Assembly (NCBI GenBank): GCA_037039925.1
Contig: JAXRKP010000380.1
Coordinates: 220,001 to 284,000 of the forward strand
DNA from: Doris montereyensis
Taxonomy: Eukaryota; Mollusca; Gastropoda; Nudibranchia; Dorididae
Length of the DNA: 64,000 nucleotides
Direction: 5' to 3'
Shown: positions 30,101 to 41,810 of the stretch, piece by piece
How positions within the stretch are numbered: the stretch's first letter is position 1
Layout of the letters: the number at the start of each line of letters is the position of its first letter
Notes under the pieces: generated by a model
What the model was told of the DNA's origin: nothing
Databases searched by the model: none
What the model saw: the letters and a program-made list of their open reading frames with translations, nothing else
Translations under genes and position numbers: made by a program

Positions 30101-31225
30101 ATGCCGGGGAGAAAAGCTTTTTTTTCTTCTTTTTTATGTCATTGTTTAGAGTTATGACATTTATCATCTCCATTTGCTCAACCGTTTTGTTTATTGATCC
30201 TCTAGTGTTTGTTTATATGCATTATTTGATTGCTGCTTATAATTTGTACCGTACTTGGTTTTTTTCTTCTTCCCATCGATTGCTTGTCGGTACATGTACA
30301 TACGTGCGTGTGTTAGGGTGTGTGTTAGCGTGTGTGTTAGCACGCGCAGAGAGAGGGGGGGGGTGAGAGATAGAGAGAGAAAGAGAGACAGACAGACAGA
30401 CAGATGTGCTGAATATATCAACTGTATGTCGTAGGCTTGCAAAATTACAGCTTATATCAAACGGGTTTTTTTATTATTAAATGTACTGTACCGCCTACCT
30501 ATGCGATATATATAATTTAGATCTATAATCTATAGATATATCATTTCCTCAGGAAAGTCACTTGTTTTCATTCAATGTTATGGTGGACGCATTAGAAACA
30601 ATAAGATATGTCATTTTAAATTGTTCTTTCCGTGACTTTAAAACATCATGTTATTTGGTAATACAGTGGAACTTGGAAGTAGCGACATCGCCAGGACTGA
30701 CCACGAAATATCGCTAAATCCGAGTTCTCGCTATTGGAATAGCAATGTACATAGAACTACCTGTATGCACTCGTTTCAGTGAAGAAGACAGAGACAATTT
30801 ATTTGTTGGGTACACATCCCGTTGACCATCTGTTTTTGTTGTTGTTGCTGGGGTTTTTTTCAAATGTCAAGTACTTTTTTTTTTCTTAAACTTTTAAAAT
30901 TTCAACTAAAACATCTCCTTCCTTTCCCCTTAATGTTCATTCTTATCAACGTGATTAAAGCAATTGATAGCAATCTTGATTCGCACAACTTGAAATCGTT
31001 TGACACTCGAGAAAAATTGTCAACTGTTAAGTCCAACCCTACCTTTTGTTGAGAAATGTTGATAGGTCCCCCTACATTGCAATAAAAGGTTTGTTAAGTC
31101 ATGGTCATTTTTTGGGTCATTTTAACATGCGAAGCAAAGTGAGTGTATGTTCCGTGAGCATTACTGTTGGTTTTAAGTAATTGCTCAGTTATTTTACGTA
31201 CACATTCCACGTGCATGCATATAGG
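27169..31225. other. Upstream of CAMTA exon 1, no gene recognised
   Basis: No convincing exon. A minus-oriented SINE C remnant lies at about 27880-28035 (CTTCTTAATATTAATTCACC, AATTCCAATGAAACA). Many TCTAGATCTA-type strings occur at 28440-29400. A (GT) and TGTGTTAG cluster lies at 30305-30350. An end like Tc1/mariner (TACAGTGGAACTTGG) lies at 30663. The CAMTA promoter and non-coding first exon may be here but I cannot place them. Confidence 0.6.
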
Positions 31226-31355
31226 CTGTTACGGCCCATGGATACCAGAGCGTATATAGTTCCAATACAAGTAGTAGTAGCATATAATGTGCATACTTGC
31301 ATTTGTACGTAATTTGGATCAAAATCGCTAACACAATATTAATAGCACTCTGAGC

Positions 31356-31439
<84 letters not shown>

Positions 31440-31935
31440 TGTACCAGCTTTACAAAAACTATTTATTATTAGTAGCAATATTATTTGTACATGTTTCTTC
31501 TTCCCGATGATATATTATAGGCCTATGTGTTAAACACATCATGTTACAAGCAAGAGAATTTGAGTGTACTAGCTGATCCATAAGCACGGACACGAATGTA
31601 TTAGTATTTATATTATTATGTACCGGTATCAAGTGTTTGATGTCAAGCCAAAGGAGCGTGATGTGTGTGTTTTTTGTTCACCTGTGTTTGTAGTTTGGCG
31701 AATGTGTCTTTTCCCTCGAGTAACGAGTTCAGTGTATTCGAGTGTGAATGTGAGTTGTGTGACTGCCTTGTTATTCTCAATATATTTAATACCCAGGTGC
31801 AAATGGGTACAAATGCTGGGAGTAAAATTGTCAGACTAGCGTCCTGGCCCGGAGGTGATTATTGTCACCTGTTCTGCTTCACGCAGATAAGGGATAAGCT
31901 CGGCTCTATTACTGGGCCTTAAAGGAACTTTACGT
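31226..31935. other. TA repeat flanked by SINE A fragments
   Basis: 31226-31285 is a short minus-oriented SINE A 3' piece (GCTGTTACGGCCCATGGATA). 31360-31437 is (TA)n. 31795-31935 is the 3' half of a plus-oriented SINE A (CAGACTAGCGTCCTGGCCCG to TTAAAGGAACTTTACG). Confidence 0.75.
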
Positions 31936-31982
31936 CCGTGCTTATGGGGCAGCTAACATTCAAACTCTCTCTTTACCAGATA

Positions 31983-32115
31983 TACATGACTTGACCTTTG
32001 TCAGACAATAAACAAGTAAAATATACCACATGACTTGACCTTTGTCAGACAATAAACAAGTAAAATATACCACATGACTTGACTACTTTGTCAGACAACA
32101 AACAACTACCAAGTA
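31983..32115 (+). repeat. 44-bp direct repeat, three copies
   Basis: Unit ACATGACTTGACCTTTGTCA then GACAATAAACAAGTAAAATATACC. The CTTTGTCAGACAATAAAC part resembles the edge of repeat E. Confidence 0.85.
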
Positions 32116-32604
32116 TACACAAACTTTTTATCATAAGACTATTAAGAGTGCATAACGAACCCATGTATCCATCGGACTTTCTTCGGAAGAGTACTCTTTT
32201 TTTTTTTACTGCTTTCCCCTCGTGAATGAGTGGTAAGCCATAGACAGAAGAAGAATATTGTCAAAGTCTTTGTATGAAGCATCTTACTCAAACAGACAGC
32301 AAGAGAAGAAGAATATTGATCAACAGTTGTTGAAGGACTTATCCGGCCGAACGTCTGTCTGTCTGTCATCTTACTAACAAACAGACAGCAACTGTACCCC
32401 TCTGGGAAGGAAAAGGAGGGGGGGGGAGAGAGAGATAAAAACAAATATTTTAATCCAATTATAAATTAAACAATTGATAGCTATTTTTTTCGCCTAATAT
32501 GCATAGCGTAAGTTAAGTCCCATGTTAAATGTTGATATACAGTAAGGTTGTGTTAGAGTCCACATTTTTTCCTCATTTCTCGGCATATTATGGCATTATG
32601 TGGT

Positions 32605-32855
32605 AAGTAAAACGCCTTCAATCAAGGCTGTTACGGCCCATGGAGCCAGAGCGTATCCTAGTTTCAATACAAGTAGTAGTAGCATGAAGTGAAACAGGTG
32701 ACAATAATCACCCGCTGGCCAGGATACTAGTCTGACGCAGGTTTTTACTCCCAAGCTAGTGCGTGTACCCACCTGGGTAGAGTAAGGATAATTATTGAGA
32801 ACATCTGATGGCATTCACTGAGTCCGGCAGCCTAACCACTCGGCCACGGACGTCA
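32605..32855 (-). mobile_element. SINE A, near full length
   Basis: Minus orientation: 3' end AATCAAGGCTGTTACGGCCC, body, and head GGCCGAGTGGTTAGGCTGCC at 32825-32845. Confidence 0.85.
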
Positions 32856-33218
32856 CTAATGTGATAAAGGAGCGGTCAGTGGAGTTTGACAATGCTTTCC
32901 TAGTCCTTCATTTTCGACAAGTTGAATAAAGCTTGTTTAATAATGTTAATAATGCTAATATTACAAATGCATTGCTAATGTTACCTATTTTGATGCTGGG
33001 TTATGGAAAATATGCCTAGACTATTACTGGGAATGGAGCACTGGTCTACTGAGCAAAACTGAATGGTACATAATATATGTATGCAATCAAATTTTATCGA
33101 AATTAATGCTCTACCTACCATACTATTTTCACTACCAAGTCACCTACGCCTTTTTTCAAGGGATGGATTAATTTTTATGCTTATTCGTATCCATCACAGC
33201 CTGTACCAGTCCCAGAGT

Positions 33219-33363
<145 letters not shown>

Positions 33364-33554
33364 GACCTGCCGTCTGAGATCACCTTGGTGTTTACAGGGC
33401 AGTCTGTCCCTCTGTCTCTGAGATCACCTTGTGTTTACTTTTCTCTCCCTCCCCTCCCCTCTGGATCACTAGGACTTGTTTACAGGGTACTGGTGCCCCT
33501 AGAGAAATATGTCTCTATTTGAGTGCCATTCATCAAATATGTGATCACCTTGGT

Positions 33555-33790
33555 TGTTTCGGGGGTCCAGAGGTAAGCAGACGTCACTGTCTCTCCTCTC
33601 GATCAAAATGTCGTGGGTTCGTGCCCAAAGACCTACAGGTTGAACATTTTGCGATTTTTTCGGGTAACAGGGTCCATGTAGGTGGATCAAAACCTAGTCC
33701 CATTAGACTAGAGATGGATGAAAAGGAGGCCCCATCTGCAGATCACAGCATTCTAGGCACGTAAAAGTGTAAAACAAGAATGATAAAGAT
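33555..33790 (+). mobile_element. SINE B, near full length
   Basis: A box GGGTCCAGAGGTAAGC at 33561 and B box GTGGGTTCGTGCCC at 33613, followed by a body that ends TAAAGATCCCTTGATTCTTT. The 55-bp array begins at this 3' end. Confidence 0.75.
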
Positions 33791-34872
33791 CCCTTGATTC
33801 TTTACAGGGCAGTCTGGGCAAAACCCTATCAAAGACCTTGAGATCACCTTGGTTGTTTACAGGGCAGTCTGGGCAAAACCCTATCAAAGACCATGAGATC
33901 ACCTTGGTTGTTTACAGGGCAGTCTGGGCAAAACCTATCAAAGACCATGAGATCACCTTGGTTGTTTACAGGGTAGTTTGGGCAAAACCCTATCAAAGAC
34001 CCTGAGATCACCTTGGTTGTTTACAGGGTAGTTTGGGCAAAACCCTATCAAAGACCCTGAGATCACCTTGGTTGTTTACAGGGCAGTTTGGGCAAAACCC
34101 TATCAAAGACCCTGAGATCACCTTGGTTGTTTACAGGGTAGTTTGGGCAAAACCCTATCAAAGACCATGAGATCACCTTGGTTGTTTACAGGGTAGTTTG
34201 GGCAAACCCTATCAAAGACCATGAGGAGAGCACCAAGGGCAGTCTGGGCAAAACCCTATCAAAGACCATGAGGAGATCACCTTGGTTGTTTACAGGGTAG
34301 TTTGGGCAAAACCCTATCAAAGACCCTGAGATCACCTTGGTTGTTTACAGGGCAGTTTGGGCAAAACCCTATCAAAGACCATGAGATCACCTTGGTTGTT
34401 TACAGGGCAGTCTGGGCAAACCCTATCAAAGACCATGAGATCACCTTGGTTGTTTACAGGGTAGTTTGGGCAAAACCCTATCAAAGAAAGACCCTGCAAA
34501 ACCCTATCAAAGACCCTGAGATCACCTTGGTTGTTTACAGGGTAGTTTGGGCAAAAACCCTGAGATCTTGGTTGCTGTCTGACTGTTTGGGCAAAACCCT
34601 GAGGAGATCACCTTGGTTGTTTACAGGGCAGTCTGGGCAAAACCCTATCAAAGACCCTGAGGAGATCATCTTGGTTGTTTACAGGGTAGTTTGGGCAAAA
34701 CCCTATCAAAGACCCTGAGGAGATCACCTTGATTCTTTACAGGGCAGTCTGGGCAAAACCCTACCAAAGACCCTGAGGAGATCATCTTGGTTGTTTACAG
34801 AGCAGTCTGGGCAAAATCCTACCAGACCCTGAGGAGATCACCTTGATTGTTTACAGGGCAGTCTGGGCAAAA
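33790..34872 (+). repeat. 55-bp minisatellite, about 19 copies
   Basis: Unit CCCTATCAAAGACCCTGAGA then TCACCTTGGTTGTTTACAGG then GYAGTYTGGGCAAAA, with local deletions at 34230-34255, 34485-34500 and 34555-34600. Repetitive open frames here are not genes. Confidence 0.96.
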
Positions 34873-34924
34873 TTTGTGTGCTTCCCAAATCCTGAGATTA
34901 TCATGAGTTTTTTTGTTTTATTAA

Positions 34925-35265
34925 AATTCACCCGATTTACCATATGCTGTGATCTCAGGGTACATTATGTTTTAACTTAATTTAAGAGGACACAGCAAGA
35001 TGAACGACAAGTGAAAGGAAGAAGAAATGAAAAGAAGTGTAGGACCTACCAGCAGGACCAACCAACCTCCTGTGACAGCATGAGGAAAAGAATCAAATCA
35101 AACACATTAACCCTTTGTTTATTTGTTTCTTTGAAATTTACCCAGTCCACTATTGCAGTGATCTCAGGGTGAATAAAGAGTAAACAACATGATTAAAGAT
35201 AAGTAAAAGAAGGAAAGGAAAGAAGTAGGACCTACCAGTAGCGGCCAACCGCTCAGACACATTAA
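34925..35265 (+). mobile_element. Two SINE C copies in tandem
   Basis: 34925-35085 and 35130-35265, both with the order AAATTTACCC..., GTGATCTCAGGGTGAAT, GGACCTACCAGYAG. They are separated by about 45 bp. Confidence 0.8.
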
Positions 35266-36024
35266 CTATCCCGACACCATCGCCTTATAGAATAAAGAAA
35301 ACAATCACAACAACAACCACCGACATCACAACAACAAAAACACCAACTATTTCACCTTGAAATTCAGTGAAGGAAAACGTCACCAAAGCCAGAAGTCCGA
35401 ATGATAACGGTTTTAAGAATTTATTGCAAAAGAAAATAAAATGAAAACCAAACAACCCTATCCCTTCCTCTGCACCCAATGACCAAAATACTTATCATCA
35501 TTGGCCATTCTGATATGTTTGTGCAAACATCTAGGACCAAATTAAAATTTTTACAGGAGAATCAAACAAAAAGAAAAAAAAAGAAGATTTTCCACACCTG
35601 TCAACCTTTTCAAATCGAAAAAAACAACAGACTCTGACAACGCAGACTTCTTGACGGCCCTTAACATATTCCAGAAAACATTGATAATTTAATTTGAATT
35701 AACCCCTCTACTTTAAGTTCAAGATAAATAACAGAAAGTCCGCCCATCGTTGGCCTTTCTGACAGACGATGTCCGTTGTTAATCTTGCAAACTCAAAATG
35801 GTGTTTGCTTAAACAATAATAATACAGAGTTAACTCTCATATGTACTTTTCATTGTAAATACTACTATTAGTACTATATACCAGTACTAGGTTCACAGAC
35901 TCAGCCAAAGTCAAATAAGCAACAATCATACTACTGTTAATACTAAATAAGTTTTTGACTTACTGGTTGGCAGCTGTGATTTTTTCAAATGCGTAAACAC
36001 CAAAAGAAACAAAATGTTACCAAA

Positions 36025-36290
36025 CAATGAAGGAAATGACATTAAATAATAGAAAAGCCCATTGGAACAAAGATGAGACAAATACAAGAAATAGACAGAA
36101 AAAAATCTTGGCCATAATGGGGGCTTGAACATGTCGAGGCGATGGGTGCTGACGCAGAGGTCACGGGTTTGATCCCCATGGTGGCCAGGATTTTTTCTGT
36201 CTATTCCTAAGTTGTATTTGTCTCCTCTTTGTTCTAATGGGGCTTTAATATTATTTAATGTCAATGTCATTTCCTTCACTTTCGACATGT
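36025..36290. mobile_element. SINE F as an inverted pair
   Basis: Left arm 36025-36115 and right arm 36183-36290 are imperfect reverse complements (AAAAAATCTTGGCC, AGACAAATACA, GAACAAAGATGAGAC, AATAATAGAAAAGCCC). The 65-bp centre has a B-box-like GGGTTTGATCCCC. Confidence 0.75.
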
Positions 36291-36469
36291 TCCTTGCCTC
36301 ACTGTTTGTCTTTATCCAACAAAAGTATTGTGTTTTTGTAAACCTGCATATATTTTTTATGTATACGTTTATGCATATTATTAGGAGCAATATTCTCAGG
36401 TGATTGTTGATCCACTTATGAAAACGAAAAAGAAAACTCAAAGGAAAATCGAAACCGTGGCTTAATATA

Positions 36470-36472
<3 letters not shown>

Positions 36473-36558
<86 letters not shown>
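36473..36558 (+). repeat. TA microsatellite
   Basis: About 85 bp of (TA)n. Confidence 0.97.
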
Positions 36559-36561
<3 letters not shown>

Positions 36562-36937
36562 TTGTCATCAGAGCAGTCATATTGGGACTATAATTATGCA
36601 ATTTTAAAATACATGTACAAAGTAAAGTTTACGATGATGTTATAATCACGGAATAACAAATGTATAGAGTATGGATATGATTGATAGAGAGAAAGAAAAC
36701 AACATTATTCTTATGTGCTGTCATTGTCAACATGAAAATGGAAAACATGCATAGCATTAAAGTCTTCGCCGCTTCAACACACATGGCGGCACAAATGGTA
36801 GTGAACTTGTCTCTCATGGCGGCACAAATGGTAGCATGACACAATAATAATAAGAATAACAACAATGAGAAGAGCAATGGCGACTTATACAAGTGTAAAA
36901 TGTAAACAATGAGAAGAGAATCACGTGTCACAGTCTG

Positions 36938-37020
36938 GTGCCCTAGTGGCTAGACTATCACTATCAGATTTAGGATCCTGAAGCCCTTGGTTCAAATCCT
37001 GGCAATGCTAGGTCCCACAC
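36938..37020 (+). mobile_element. SINE A head fragment
   Basis: GGTGCCCTAGTGGCTAGACT with B box TTGGTTCAAATCC and GGCAATGCTAGGTCC, the tRNA-like head of family A without its body. Confidence 0.6.
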
Positions 37021-37039
37021 TAGTACTAGTAGTATTAGT

Positions 37040-37540
37040 ATATGTACTTAGGCGAAATATGACAATAAGTGATAACTCGACTAATAAAGACACGTTTCGG
37101 GTATAACCCTTCGTCAGACAACAAACGAGAAATATCTAGAATCTAGATCTAAGTACTACCTCAGGCATCACACAATGTGATGTCAGAAGAAAAACATAAA
37201 GGAGAAAGAAAGAAAAAGACAGTGATGATAGTAGACGGGGGTGTGAAGAATGAGCGAGAGTGGAAAGTTCAGATCTAGAATGAAATAAAAATATGAAAAT
37301 AAGTAAATAATAAAAGGCGAGAAGGAGATAGAGAGGAGAGAAATAGAGAGAGAGAGGGAGAAAAAGGAAGGAAAAAGGCAGGGAGAAGAAAGAAAGAGAG
37401 AGAGACGTGTGAGTATGGGAAAAAAGAACGAGAAAAATAGGATAAATATAAGACTAGATCTATATCTCACTGGGTCTAGAAAGAAGAAATGTAATGAATG
37501 AAAGGAAGTATCAATCAAGGCAAAAATTTACATCGAAGGT
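37040..37540 (+). mobile_element. Dispersed repeat E, copy 2, with ribozyme-like end
   Basis: Colinear with 13829-14370 but with an irregular purine stretch in place of pure (GA)n. Its left part extends further and includes the hammerhead-like motif on minus. Possibly the end of a Penelope-like element; no reverse transcriptase is nearby. Confidence 0.6.
37089..37117 (-). ncRNA. Hammerhead-ribozyme-like core
   Basis: The minus strand reads CTGACGA, AGGGTTATACCC (stem II, three G-C pairs and loop), GAAAC, GTGTC. This is the conserved CUGANGA/GAAA core with a minimal stem III and a GUC cleavage triplet. Stem I pairing is poor except CTCG with CGAG further out. Such short-stem-III hammerheads are known in Penelope-like elements. 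Activity is not established. Confidence 0.45.
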
Positions 37541-37664
37541 GTGAAATGTACACAAATTACAAATGTATCAATGCAATAAAGGAACAGAGTAAAGAACTTA
37601 TCTGAAATTTCAAAAAATGCCAGTTAGCACTAGCTGATGCTTTCCAAGTTGTACTTATTAGCAG

Positions 37665-37930
37665 TTTTAATCAGGAAAGGCATTTAACACTCATTTCCCA
37701 CTTGACCCAAATGCAAATAGGTACCAGCATCAGTTGTGGAGTAAAGCCTGTCTAAGAGGTGATATGAGATATTACATCTGTATATAAAGCTGAACGTCTC
37801 GAACTTTGACCGCTTATAACTCAGGAACCACCGCACCCACATCCTCCATATTTCACATGTAGAGTTCAAATAGCCTTCTTTAGGTTCTTAGTGAATATTC
37901 TCTTGGGTCCAATCAGTATTTTAATTGATT
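37665..37930 (+). mobile_element. SINE A fragment joined to dispersed repeat R
   Basis: 37680-37775 is a SINE A body piece (CATTTCCCACTTGACC-like, AGAGGTGATATGAGATATTA). 37775-37925 (GAACGTCTCGAACTTTGACC, TCCATATTTCACATGTAGAG) matches 46480-46625. Confidence 0.6.
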
Positions 37931-38187
37931 GGAAAAAGATTGTATTGTCTGTGATCCACAAAACTTTTTTATTGTTACTACATCTAGATCTTATTCATTG
38001 ATTTCTGTTTCAGCGCAAACTCAGTACATTTATCGAGTACTGATTTGAATTAATGATCGTACTTGATATCACCCAAAGCCGATACAGTGGTCACAGAGTT
38101 TACCACAGTCAAAGTTTGAGAGACACAGTTTATTATAAATAGAAATCATAATCCGCCATTCTCTCCAGGCAGGCTTGTATAGATATA

Positions 38188-38331
38188 CAGTAGTCGCAGT
38201 CGCATAAACACACGCCTACATCTGCCGACTTTTTACTACATAATAAAAGTGTTCTCATAAACACACGGTATGCATAAAAAAGCACGCTTCTTCTTGCGCT
38301 CAAAGGGCATGCGTTTATTCAACGACTACTG
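38188..38331. mobile_element. Mariner/Tc1-type MITE, 144 bp
   Basis: Termini CAGTAGTCG and CGACTACTG with further partial pairing (CATAAACACACGCC versus GGCATGCGTTTATT), flanked by TA on both sides (38186, 38332). Confidence 0.75.
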
Positions 38332-38384
38332 TATATATATAATCTGAATTGGTCGTTCTTTGGGCATTAACGCCCCCCCCCCCA

Positions 38385-39085
38385 CTATACATTGAATATG
38401 CAATGACCTCAGAGTGAATACAGCAGAAAAAGCAAAATGAGAGTGAAAGTCGTGTGTAAGAGTGAAAGTTATGGGTAAGAGTCATGTGTAAAAGTGAAAG
38501 TCATGTGAGTCATTTGTAGTAGTCATTTGTAAGAGAGTGAACGTCATGTGTAAGAGTGAAAGTCATGTGTAAGAGTGAAAGTCATTGTAGTAAGTCAGTG
38601 AAAATCATGTGTAAGAGTGTATAGTGTAAAGTGAAAGTCATGTGAAAGAGTAAAAGTCAATGTAAGAGTTAAAAGTCATGTGTAAGAATAAAAGTCATGT
38701 GTAAGATGAAAATCATGTGTATAGTGTAAGAGTGAAAGTCATGTGAAAGAGTGAAAGTCATGTGTAAGAGGTAAAGTCATTAAAGTCAGTGTAAGAGTAA
38801 AAGTCATGTGTAAGAGCGAAAATCATGTGTATAGTGTAAGAGTGAAAGTCATGTGAAAGAGTGAAAGTCATGTGTAAGAGTGAAAGTCATTAAAGTCATG
38901 TGAAGAGTAAAAGTCATGCGTAAGAGCGAAAATCATGTGTATAGTGTAAGAGTGAAAGTGAAAGTCATGTGTAAGAGTGAAAGTCATGTGTATAATGTAA
39001 GAGTGAAAGTCATGTGTAGAGTGAAAGTCAGTAAGTGAAAGGAAAGAAGCAGGGCCTATCACTAGTATCACTCAGTAGCCGTACC
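38385..39085 (+). mobile_element. SINE C split by an internal minisatellite
   Basis: 38385-38430 is the family C start (AATATGCAATGACCTCAGAG). 39030-39085 is its end (GTGAAAGGAAAGAAGCAGGG then CCTATCACTAG). Between them are about 30 units of GTGAAAGTCATGTGTAAGA. Confidence 0.8.
38430..39040 (+). repeat. 18-20 bp minisatellite inside SINE C
   Basis: GAAAGTCATGTGTAAGAGT units with variants GTGAAAGAG and TATAGTGTAAG. A ~125-bp higher-order segment repeats at about 38700-38790, 38810-38900 and 38920-39000. Confidence 0.9.
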
Positions 39086-39264
39086 AACCACTCGTCTATT
39101 GGAGCAATGAAGACCTATGCAACAGATTCATAGTACATGTAAGCATAGCCACACTGAGTGACTGGAGTCACGGTCAATAGACCATCTGTCTAACATCAAT
39201 AACAATCTGATCGGTGATGAACAATGACATGAATTAATAGTAAAGCCTCATAGGAATTGTTTGT

Positions 39265-39405
39265 CTAATTGAAATTTACCTGGGTACCATTGTGGTGGTC
39301 TCAGGGTGAATTAAGAGGAAACAGCAAGATAAAAAAGAGAAGTTAAAAGTGTGAAATGAAAGAAGTAGGACCTACCAACAACACCTACCAACCGCCCGCC
39401 CCTGT
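39265..39405 (+). mobile_element. SINE C copy
   Basis: TTGAAATTTACCTGGGTACC, GTCTCAGGGTGAATTAAGAG and AAGTAGGACCTACCAACAAC. Confidence 0.8.
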
Positions 39406-39720
39406 AGGAACAAAGGCGAGAAAAAGATAAAGGAACAGACAAGAAAAAATCTTGTCCATCAATAGCAATAGCATCGAACCCGCAACCTCTGCTGAGGCGA
39501 CACGCATAGTCTTGCCATGGAAAGAGAGCACACCATCAACTAAGCTTAATAATACGATCCTTAATTGTCAAAGATTTCCCCCGTCTTTTTTCGTTTCATT
39601 GAAATTTATCATCCAACATTGCGATGATCTCAGTCTCTGTCTTTTTCTTTTGTATTTATCTCGTCTTTGGTCCTACAGGGCATTAATATAATTTCATGTT
39701 CTCATTCATCACTTTCTTTC
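39405..39720. mobile_element. SINE F, second inverted pair
   Basis: The left arm 39405-39465 (GTAGGAACAAAGGCGAGAAA, AACAGACAAGAAAAAATCTT) and right arm 39634-39720 (CTCTGTCTTTTTC, CTCGTCTTTGGTCCTACAGG) are inverted. A tRNA-like ATCGAACCCGCAACCTCTGC lies between. Confidence 0.65.
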
Positions 39721-41674
39721 AGGTTTCAACACACCAGTTGCTCCCCTAGCGTTGCTGTTTCCAGTGCTTGTCTTTACAAACTGATTGTGGCGAATTTTAC
39801 ATTTATACAAATACAATATTTGGCGTCTTGATTCATGTAAGTGTAATCCTTTGCTAATTCACTGCAAGCTCATTTGCTATCTTGTCCTATCTTATCTCCA
39901 GTTTTGCCGATTTATGTAAAAGGAGTTGTCTAATTGAAACACAGTAGCTCTATGTGTATAAGAGGAGTTGTTATAAATCTCAATTTTAATGACATATAAT
40001 AAATATTTATAATATATAAATATAAATATATAAAATTTATAATATGTTTATATAATATATGTAAACATATTTATATATATATCTTTAGAGCCAGTTGATT
40101 TGCAGCTTTGGAAATGTCTTTCTATTCCCTGTCTATACTTTTGTCAAAGAAATGAAGCATTTGTGACCTCATTTCTCAATACCAGGAAAAATGAACATAG
40201 GATTATTTGTTAGGACAAGATAGCACTGAAGTTGTAATATCAAAAAATAACAATACCTTTATTTCGTACGTAATTGAAACAAATTTGTATGTACAACATA
40301 TAAACATAATATAATATATCATATATGAGCTCAGGAAATATTTCAACTTACTACAAACTTACTAGCTAGCTTCATGATTTTCTTAACATCGAACTTTCAT
40401 AAAGAACTCCTCACTCAATGTATGTCACTTAATTCTAAAAAAAAGTATATCAGAGTCGGAGACATTGTATATTCATATTACAAGAGCTTGATCGCATGCT
40501 ACTTCTATTAATCGCCATGCCAGAAATCGTGTTCTCTCTATCACAGTGATGTCATGTCAGTAACAGTGTTACTATAAAGAGTAAGTGATAAAATAAAGTT
40601 AAAACAATACATGTATGTAGCATAGGCCTTAGCCAGATGGCAAATTTAAATGCAATTTCCACCTCATTACAACAATGATCACACAATACTAACATCTTTA
40701 AGTTAGTAATCATTCATACTATGTACTATTACTAACTGGAATCTGGTGCCTAGCTGGGTCGTCATGTCCCTGATAAATAAACAATTCAAGACTGCTTTAT
40801 CAAAACATAGGCAAGAAAAAACCACAAATTAAGAGCCTCAACAACTCCATAATTTGCTCAAGTTTGAGACACTTTGAAGTACCCAATACAAATGAGATCC
40901 TTCACTGTTAATGTTACTGTATTAAATATCATAATGTGTTTCATGTATGGAAAGTCATAGAGTGCAACATAAACAGTAACAATAAAAAATGATGTGAACT
41001 AACGGAGAAAATATGTTATACAATATATATGTATGTATCGATGTATTGTTTAATCCTAGACATGATGTATTTCAGCATAAGATATCGGCAAGACACATGC
41101 AGACTTTTAAACACATTTCCCATCACCAATCACACAAACTAATGGCATTTACTTTCAAACAAATGATTTTAGTGCATTGTGGTACATTGTGATACTGATA
41201 GCCTTTGTCCCAGATCATGAGATTTATGAGAAGAGCGAAAATGAAATCATCGACAAAAGAATTGACAAAGGAGATCAATTTTTGCTTTTGTTGTAGACGG
41301 ATGAAACATTTATATAATTAATTTCAAATACAGAAATTAAAAAAATAGTATGGACCACAAATATAGGAATAAATACAAATAACGCCTTGAAAGGGTGGAA
41401 ATATAAAGATGGACCAACACACATCAACCCCATCAAACAAGGTTTGAGTGTACTAACTACATTATCAAATTATAAAACAAAAACAATAAACAAAGAAAAT
41501 AAGTGTCAGTTAAACTATATCAACATAGAATTAAACCAACAGGAACGAGCAACGATGGCAATTCCTTCTAAACTTTCTTCTCTCTATTCGGCATGAAAAT
41601 AACAGCCTTTTGATATTGATATAAAAATACTCATTTCATTATAATAATAAAAATAAATTTTCCCTTTCAATGCA
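39721..41674. other. AT-rich intergenic sequence
   Basis: No gene. Strongly AT-rich at 39990-40080 with ATATAAATATA-type runs. No repeat family recognised. Confidence 0.6.
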
Positions 41675-41810
41675 ATTTATAATTTGCCCTGTCCACCATA
41701 TGCGGTGATCTCAGGGTGAATTAAAGGAAACCGGTAAGACGAAAAACCTGCGACAGAGGAAAAGGAAAGAAGTAGGACCTACCGGTAGCACAGCCAACTG
41801 CCTGCATACA
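41675..41810 (+). mobile_element. SINE C copy
   Basis: TCCACCATATGCGGTGATCT, GGGTGAATTAAAGGAAACCG and GAAGTAGGACCTACCGGTAG. Confidence 0.8.

Noticed and set aside
34302..34718. 138 aa frame with repeated GQFGQNPIKD-type units
   Set aside because: Product of the 55-bp minisatellite with length slips; no gene features.
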